In this document: in pieces, positions 59,449 to 64,000 of the stretch
Layout: the number at the start of each line of letters is the position of its first letter
How positions within the stretch are numbered: position 1 is the stretch's first letter
NCBI RefSeq assembly: GCF_000369525.1
Contig: NZ_KB850072.1
Location: 2,413,387-2,477,386, forward strand
Length of the DNA stretch: 64,000 nt
Direction: 5' to 3'
Origin: Acinetobacter higginsii
GTDB lineage: Bacteria > Pseudomonadota > Gammaproteobacteria > Pseudomonadales > Moraxellaceae
Translations under genes and position numbers: made by a program
Notes under the pieces: generated by a model
Database searches by the model: none
What the model was told of the DNA's origin: nothing
The model's input: the letters and a program-made list of their open reading frames with translations, nothing else

Positions 59449-60144
59449 CTAGCGGCGTGAGCGTCTAGCCCAAGCCAATTCAATCTGTTTCATACGTGTC
59501 AGAGATTCCAACACAAGGTTGCGCAAGTGTCGACAAAAATCTTCCATAAATAAAGCAGCTTGTTGTGATTTTCGGATCAAAATAGCATCAATCACTAACT
59601 TAAACAGGGTAAACGATTCTTGTAGCTCTCGACGTGAAGTATTTAAGGTCAAAAAATAGCTACGGCGTAATGATGGCAGTAGTTCTTTATAGAACTGCAT
59701 CAGATAGGGATTTGCCACCATTTCATGCTGATCTGCCAAATATTTAAAGATCGCATCGTAAAATTTTTCGATATCGCCCGCACGAACAAACTCGACCAGT
59801 TGATCCAATAAAGTTTGCAGTTGCTCTGCTTCATTGACTCGCCAGGTTTCACTAATCCGCTGCACAATATGCCCAAGCACCATCACATTGGTATCAAATA
59901 GCGCTTTGACTTGTTGCGCTGACATTTCAGAGACGATCGCGCCACGACGCGGAAAAATTTCAATTAAATAAGTCCGTTCCAGTAACAACAGTGCTTCACG
60001 AACCGAGCCTCGACTGACATCTAATTCTTTGGCAATGCGCAACTCTTGAATGCGTTCGCCTTCAACCAGCTCACCACTAATAATTTGTTCACTAATATAC
60101 TTTGCAATCTGTTCAGAAAGACTATCAGCCTCTTCGAGATTCAT
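59449..60144 (-). CDS. GntR-family regulator with FCD domain
   Basis: A 231-residue transcription factor. The winged HTH covers about 8-75 (EGERIQELRIAKELDVSRGSVREALLLLERTYLIEIFPRRGAIV) and the all-helical FCD effector domain about 85-220. FCD regulators bind organic acids, sugars acids or amino acids; the ligand is unknown here. It precedes smc by 10 nt on the same strand, so the transcript may run into smc. A palindrome covering its own -35 suggests autorepression. Confidence 0.9.
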   Translation of the reverse strand: MNLEEADSLSEQIAKYISEQIISGELVEGERIQELRIAKELDVSRGSVREALLLLERTYLIEIFPRRGAIVSEMSAQQVKALFDTNVMVLGHIVQRISETWRVNEAEQLQTLLDQLVEFVRAGDIEKFYDAIFKYLADQHEMVANPYLMQFYKELLPSLRRSYFLTLNTSRRELQESFTLFKLVIDAILIRKSQQAALFMEDFCRHLRNLVLESLTRMKQIELAWARRSRR

Positions 60145-60484
60145 GAGCCCCTCGCTATCTTTGTTATACGCATTGATTCAATGCTGTTTGCGCTTTTTTG
60201 TTTTAACTGATCTCGCCCTATAAATTCTATATCATTGTCTGACAATTTTATTGCTTTTTAAGCCAATTGCGCTAAAAAATCGCAATATGATTCTCAATAT
60301 GTACTAAACACTCAGTTTTTCTATATTGAATATCAAATATTTATGCTTGCAACTGATATTTAACCGCACATCTGAAAAGACATTCTCTTATCGCTTTTTA
60401 ATTGATACATGTCACAAAAAATAATATTTTCACTAATAGTATCGCATTTTAAATCTCCTACTGAATTGCTCAGTACATACATAG
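60145..60484. other. 340-nt divergent region between the GntR gene and the GTPase pair
   Basis: AT-rich. It holds the GntR-gene promoter and palindrome (60217-60246). No gene, repeat or RNA is evident in the rest. Confidence 0.5.
60217..60246 (-). promoter_or_regulatory. GntR gene promoter with overlapping operator palindrome
   Basis: The perfect palindrome ATTGTC-T-GACAAT (60234-60246) fits the TTGT-N3-ACAA pattern of FCD-type GntR operators. On the minus strand it contains the -35 TTGTCA (60245-60240), followed by a 17-nt spacer and -10 TATAGG (60222-60217). A bound regulator would block its own promoter. Confidence 0.6.
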
Positions 60485-61462
60485 ATGAGTCATAACATGA
60501 GTGTTCATCAAGCCATCAATATTGCCATTTTTGGACTCAGTCTCAGAACCTTAAATGAGTTAAAACAACAGGTTCAAACGGCTGTGCCGCAGCATATCCA
60601 AATCAATTGGAGCAATATTGCCGAGCCACAACTTGATATTCTCATGATTAACCAAGTATTTTTTGACTCACCCAATATCAAGAGCCTACTGCAAAACAAT
60701 AAAATAAATGTGCTGAAAATTGCCAATGATGCTGATAAAAATAGCGCCATCGAAGATGACACCTTATTTCTGCCCTTGAACCATCTTCATTCCTTGCATC
60801 ACTGGCTGAGCCTTCATCTGGATGAACGCTTAAATCAAGCATCAGAGAATATCGAAACTGAAGATGTGCCAATCTTTCATCGCAAACAAATTAAAGACCT
60901 GCTGCAAGAAATTCAAAATCCTAAGAATGGCAATATTCAGCTATTTGATAACCAAGGACTACTCGCCATTGCTGACCTACGCAATCAATGGCTGTGGCAA
61001 CATCCTGAATTTCACTCTTTTCAAACCGACCCAAGCCTGAACTATACCTATGCCACACAGAATGATTTGCATTGGATCGTAGATTCAGCTCAGCAAGACT
61101 TAAAACAATGGCTTTGGCATTTACTTTGGACCTCTATGGATTTTGAGGAACTCTGTCCAGCGTCTGCCACAAGTTTTTATCTGCAAGTCTGGCCACAGCC
61201 CAAAAATAAAGGTGATCGCCAAGATATCTTGCGGATGTCAGCCTGTTTTGCACAAGGTGCACAGATCAGTCAGGTTGCCCAACAACTCAACCTCCCCGAA
61301 CAGAAAGTCAGGCACTTTGTTGCAGCATGCTTGGGCGCACAGTGTGGAACGCTGATTAAAGATCAACAGGCAAAATATCGCTCGCAAACTCAGCAAAGCG
61401 AAACAGAACAGCATTTTATGAAAAAACTATTTGGTCGCTTACGTCATCGTTTAGGCTTTTAA
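60485..61462 (+). CDS. unknown protein paired with a Ras-like GTPase
   Basis: A 325-residue soluble protein with no recognised family. The first 110 residues look like a response-regulator or Rossmann-type fold without the usual phosphate-accepting motif. The middle is Trp-rich (RNQWLWQHPEF, LKQWLWHLLWTSMDF). Residues 255-290 form an HTH-like segment (ISQVAQQLNLPEQKVRHFVAACL). The C-terminus is basic. It ends 14 nt before the GTPase gene, so the two are an operon and probably act together, perhaps as regulator or partner of the GTPase. Confidence 0.7.
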   Translation: MSHNMSVHQAINIAIFGLSLRTLNELKQQVQTAVPQHIQINWSNIAEPQLDILMINQVFFDSPNIKSLLQNNKINVLKIANDADKNSAIEDDTLFLPLNHLHSLHHWLSLHLDERLNQASENIETEDVPIFHRKQIKDLLQEIQNPKNGNIQLFDNQGLLAIADLRNQWLWQHPEFHSFQTDPSLNYTYATQNDLHWIVDSAQQDLKQWLWHLLWTSMDFEELCPASATSFYLQVWPQPKNKGDRQDILRMSACFAQGAQISQVAQQLNLPEQKVRHFVAACLGAQCGTLIKDQQAKYRSQTQQSETEQHFMKKLFGRLRHRLGF

Positions 61463-61476
61463 TCGAGGATACTTCT

Positions 61477-62019
61477 ATGATTTTACATCAATATAAAATT
61501 GTCTTCGGTGGCACCATGGGTTCAGGTAAATCCACGGCGATCAAAGCCTTGTCTGAAATTGAGGTCCTCAGTACCGAGGCATTCAACACCGATACCGAAT
61601 CCCATGACAAATTACTGACCACTGTTGGCATTGATTATGGTGAGCTGACCTTGGACGATGGTGTTAAGGTTGGTTTATATGGTACGCCTGGGCAGGATCG
61701 CTTTGATTTTATTTGGGCAGTGATCTGTAAGGGCGCAATCGGAACAATCGTCATGATTGACCATGCTGCTGAAAACCCTTTACTAGATTTAGAGCAATAT
61801 CTTCAAGCGTTTCAGCCCTTTGGCAATAATATTGTGATTGCAATTACCCATATTGACCGTATGCCAGAACGCACCTTATCCATATATCGTGATTGGCTGG
61901 CAGCCAGAGAACTGAATTACCCACTATTCTTTATCGATGCACGTCAGCAAGATGATGTACTTCTTCTGGTCGAAACCTTGATTGCCACCATTGAAGTACA
62001 TTATGGGCTCACCAACTAA
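61477..62019 (+). CDS. Ras-like small GTPase (MglA/CvnD-like)
   Basis: A 180-residue single-domain GTPase. G1 is GTMGSGKS at 12-19, the switch I threonine region is near 38-50, and G3 is the variant YGTPGQDRF (68-76), where Gly69 replaces the usual Asp. G4 is THID (124-127), where His replaces the usual Lys. This pattern matches the small bacterial GTPases of the conservon and MglA group, which set cell polarity or relay signals. It follows the unknown gene by 14 nt and converges on the TSUP gene with an 7-nt gap. Confidence 0.85.
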   Translation: MILHQYKIVFGGTMGSGKSTAIKALSEIEVLSTEAFNTDTESHDKLLTTVGIDYGELTLDDGVKVGLYGTPGQDRFDFIWAVICKGAIGTIVMIDHAAENPLLDLEQYLQAFQPFGNNIVIAITHIDRMPERTLSIYRDWLAARELNYPLFFIDARQQDDVLLLVETLIATIEVHYGLTN

Positions 62020-62026
62020 CGAATGC

Positions 62027-62827
62027 TTAAATTAGCCCTTTATAAATAAAGTAGCTACCGACCACGATCAATAAGCCTGCAAAACATTTTTTCAGCATGG
62101 CTGGCGATAAACGATGTGCGACTTTGGCACCAAATTTTGCGGTGATAAAACTCATCACACTGATCCCCAAGAATGCATAAATATGCACATAGCCAATCGT
62201 GTTCGGCACTTCAATCTGCTCTTTGGCACCAAACCACATAAAGCCCAGTGCACCTGCCACTGCAATTGGCAAACCACAGGCTGCTGACGTCGCAACAGCT
62301 TTTTGCATCACGACGCCATGACGATTTAAGTAAGGCACGGTGAGACTACCACCACCAATGCCAAAAATCGCGGATGCCACCCCAATGCCGCCACCCGCGG
62401 CAAGTTGTAAAGGCACTGACGGTAAATGACGATTTGGATCAACCACTGCATTTGCACCTCTAAACATCTTGTAAGCCATCCAGACGGCGAAGACACCAAT
62501 CACCAACTGTAAATGCTGCCCAGACATCAGATCGGCCACGCCCGCCCCCAGAAACGAACCGAGCACCAAGCCTGGTGCTAAATTGCGGAACACAGGCCAT
62601 AACACTGCCCCTTTTTTATGATGTGCCATCACCGAACTGATCGAGGTCACAATAATAGTGGCCAATGAGGTTCCAACTGCAATATGCATAATCACATTCG
62701 GGTCATAATTCATTTGGGTAAAGACAATATATAAAATCGGCACAATAATTAAGCCACCACCAACCCCAAATAACCCCGCAGCAAATCCAGCAATTGCGCC
62801 AATCAGTAAATATATGATTAACTCCAT
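62027..62827 (-). CDS. TSUP-family (TauE/SafE) membrane transporter
   Basis: A 266-residue inner-membrane protein with about eight TM segments. It has the two family repeats, each opening with a glycine-rich motif: GFAAGLFGVGGGLIIVPIL near residue 16 and GVASAIFGIGGGSLTVPYL near 155. TSUP proteins move sulfite, sulfoacetate or related anions; the substrate is not clear. ATG 62827 is used; a GTG at 62833 would abut the birA start exactly. It diverges from birA over 6 nt. Confidence 0.88.
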   Translation of the reverse strand: MELIIYLLIGAIAGFAAGLFGVGGGLIIVPILYIVFTQMNYDPNVIMHIAVGTSLATIIVTSISSVMAHHKKGAVLWPVFRNLAPGLVLGSFLGAGVADLMSGQHLQLVIGVFAVWMAYKMFRGANAVVDPNRHLPSVPLQLAAGGGIGVASAIFGIGGGSLTVPYLNRHGVVMQKAVATSAACGLPIAVAGALGFMWFGAKEQIEVPNTIGYVHIYAFLGISVMSFITAKFGAKVAHRLSPAMLKKCFAGLLIVVGSYFIYKGLI

Positions 62828-62833
62828 AAACAC

Positions 62834-63610
62834 ATGACCACTCTACTTGTAAAAATGATGGATGATTTCGCAACCCGCCAGCTTCAGCAATTATTGAACG
62901 AAAAAAATCAATATCCAGAAGTGGTGCTCCTTAAAACAACCACAACCTCGACCAATGATGATATGCGTGAAATTGCGCAAAAAGGCATAACGACAGGATT
63001 GGTATGTAGTGCACTTCAAACACAAGGTCGAGGTCAACACCAACGACAATGGGCCTCTCCTGAAGGCAACATTTATTTAAGCACACTGATCCAAAGCAAA
63101 ACAGCACTGGATGGTCGCCTTGCCCTTGAAGTTGCTCTGAATATTCTACAGATGCCAAGCTTGCATGGCTTAAAATTACAAGTCAAATGGCCAAATGATT
63201 TATATAGTCCACAAGGAAAATGGGGCGGAATTCTGGTTGAACCGCTTTCCCCTCATCAAGCGATTGTCGGCGTCGGTATTAACTTAAATACGCCCCCTGT
63301 GGAACATGCAGATCAGCCAATCACCTCTCTGGAAATGCTCGGTTTAGCCCACATTGATCGTTTAACCCTGATTGCTGAACTGTATACCGCAATCCAGCAG
63401 GCAGCACAGTGGTTTGAACACGGCAGTTATAATTTAGCTGAACGTTTTAATCATCATGCAATTTGGCTGAATCAACAGGTTGAATTTGAACATACTCAAG
63501 GTAAAGTTCAGGGACTTTTTCAAGGAATTTCCAATGACGGTGCAGTACTGATCAAAACGGATCAAACCCAACAATTCTATCAAGGTCGTTTACGTCTCGC
63601 TTCGATTTGA
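62834..63610 (+). CDS. birA: biotin--[acetyl-CoA-carboxylase] ligase, monofunctional
   Basis: Attaches biotin to the carrier subunit AccB. The 258-residue protein has the catalytic motif QGRGQHQRQW near 64-73, KWPNDLY near 118 and GGILVEPL near 131, plus a C-terminal SH3-like cap. There is no N-terminal winged HTH, so it cannot repress the biotin operon as E. coli BirA does. Starts at ATG 62834 or one of the internal Met codons (residues 8-9) are possible. It is followed by coaX after 15 nt, a common pairing. Confidence 0.93.
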   Translation: MTTLLVKMMDDFATRQLQQLLNEKNQYPEVVLLKTTTTSTNDDMREIAQKGITTGLVCSALQTQGRGQHQRQWASPEGNIYLSTLIQSKTALDGRLALEVALNILQMPSLHGLKLQVKWPNDLYSPQGKWGGILVEPLSPHQAIVGVGINLNTPPVEHADQPITSLEMLGLAHIDRLTLIAELYTAIQQAAQWFEHGSYNLAERFNHHAIWLNQQVEFEHTQGKVQGLFQGISNDGAVLIKTDQTQQFYQGRLRLASI

Positions 63611-63625
63611 GGAAATGATGATTCT

Positions 63626-64000
63626 ATGAAAAGTTTATGGCTGGATATCGGCAATACCCGCTTAAAATATTGGATCACCGCACATGATCAAGTCATTGAA
63701 CATGCTGCCGAATTACACCTGCAATCCCCTGCAGATTTATTGCTGGGTTTGATCCAACACTTCCGCCATCAAAATTTAAGTCGCGTCGGGATTTCTTCGG
63801 TTCTGGATTCGGAAAATAACCAACGTATTCACATGATTCTCGATATTTTGGATATTCCAATTATTTTTGCCAAAGTCCATGCTGAATATGCGGGTTTAAA
63901 GTGCGGCTATGATGTTCCAAGTCAACTGGGGATTGACCGCTGGTTACAAGTCTTGGCCATGGCAAAGCCAGATGCAAACTTTTGTGTGATTGGCTGTGGC
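63626..64000 (+). CDS. coaX: type III pantothenate kinase (partial, cut by window end)
   Basis: Phosphorylates pantothenate in CoA synthesis. The first 125 codons are open to the window edge. [17 protein letters not shown] at the N-terminus holds the ASKHA phosphate-1 motif [30 protein letters not shown] near 95-115 is the CoaX substrate segment with the catalytic Asp. GAGGAAATG upstream provides a ribosome binding site. panD at the left of the window supplies an earlier step of the same pathway. Confidence 0.92.
   Translation, partial: MKSLWLDIGNTRLKYWITAHDQVIEHAAELHLQSPADLLLGLIQHFRHQNLSRVGISSVLDSENNQRIHMILDILDIPIIFAKVHAEYAGLKCGYDVPSQLGIDRWLQVLAMAKPDANFCVIGCG

Overview
The window is chromosomal DNA of an Acinetobacter species. 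The evidence is the low GC content, a benABCDE operon whose products match the A. baylyi type closely, a divergent BenM/CatM-type regulator with its ATTC-N7-GTAT operator, and the gene order tRNA-Gln / prs / rplY / pth. I see no phage, insertion sequence, integron or CRISPR array. Most of the window is core genome, with a few accessory or unusual loci.

Layout. 1-2.9 kb: three identical tRNA-Gln genes, prs, rplY, pth, panD. 3.0-6.2 kb: a cyclic-nucleotide-binding/patatin fusion protein facing an unknown two-gene unit. 6.4-7.3 kb: FMN riboswitch and ribB. 7.4-9.4 kb: HAD phosphatase, thiD, BON-LysM protein. 9.6-12.7 kb: yceD-rpmF and fabD-fabG-acpP. 12.8-15.7 kb: EF-P hydroxylase, a YciO/TsaC-type protein, a membrane-anchored unknown and a GNAT acetyltransferase. 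15.9-18.3 kb: scpA-scpB-rluB.

18.4-33.9 kb is a divergent nutrient-uptake locus. Leftward runs a peptide-type ABC system: two substrate-binding proteins, a secreted M3 metallopeptidase, two permeases and a double ATPase. Rightward run a TonB-dependent receptor, TonB, ExbB and two ExbD proteins. A near-consensus sigma-54 (-24/-12) promoter sits 45-70 bp before the receptor gene. I infer that the two arms form one envelope-spanning peptide import route under RpoN control.

34-40.7 kb is biotin synthesis: bioA-bioF-bioC-unknown membrane gene-bioD in one tightly overlapping operon, with a BioH-like esterase upstream. bioC carries an in-frame palindromic repeat, and the intergenic regions on both sides of the operon hold hairpin-type repeats. 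40.8-50.8 kb: a periplasmic peroxiredoxin and the benzoate cluster (benM, benABCDE, benK, benP). 50.9-52.8 kb: a bacterioferritin lacking the heme-ligand methionine and an extended SDR. 52.9-60.1 kb: ligA, zipA, smc and an FCD-type GntR regulator with a palindrome over its own -35. 60.5-64 kb: an unknown protein paired with a Ras-like GTPase, a TSUP transporter, birA without a DNA-binding domain, and the start of coaX, cut by the window end.
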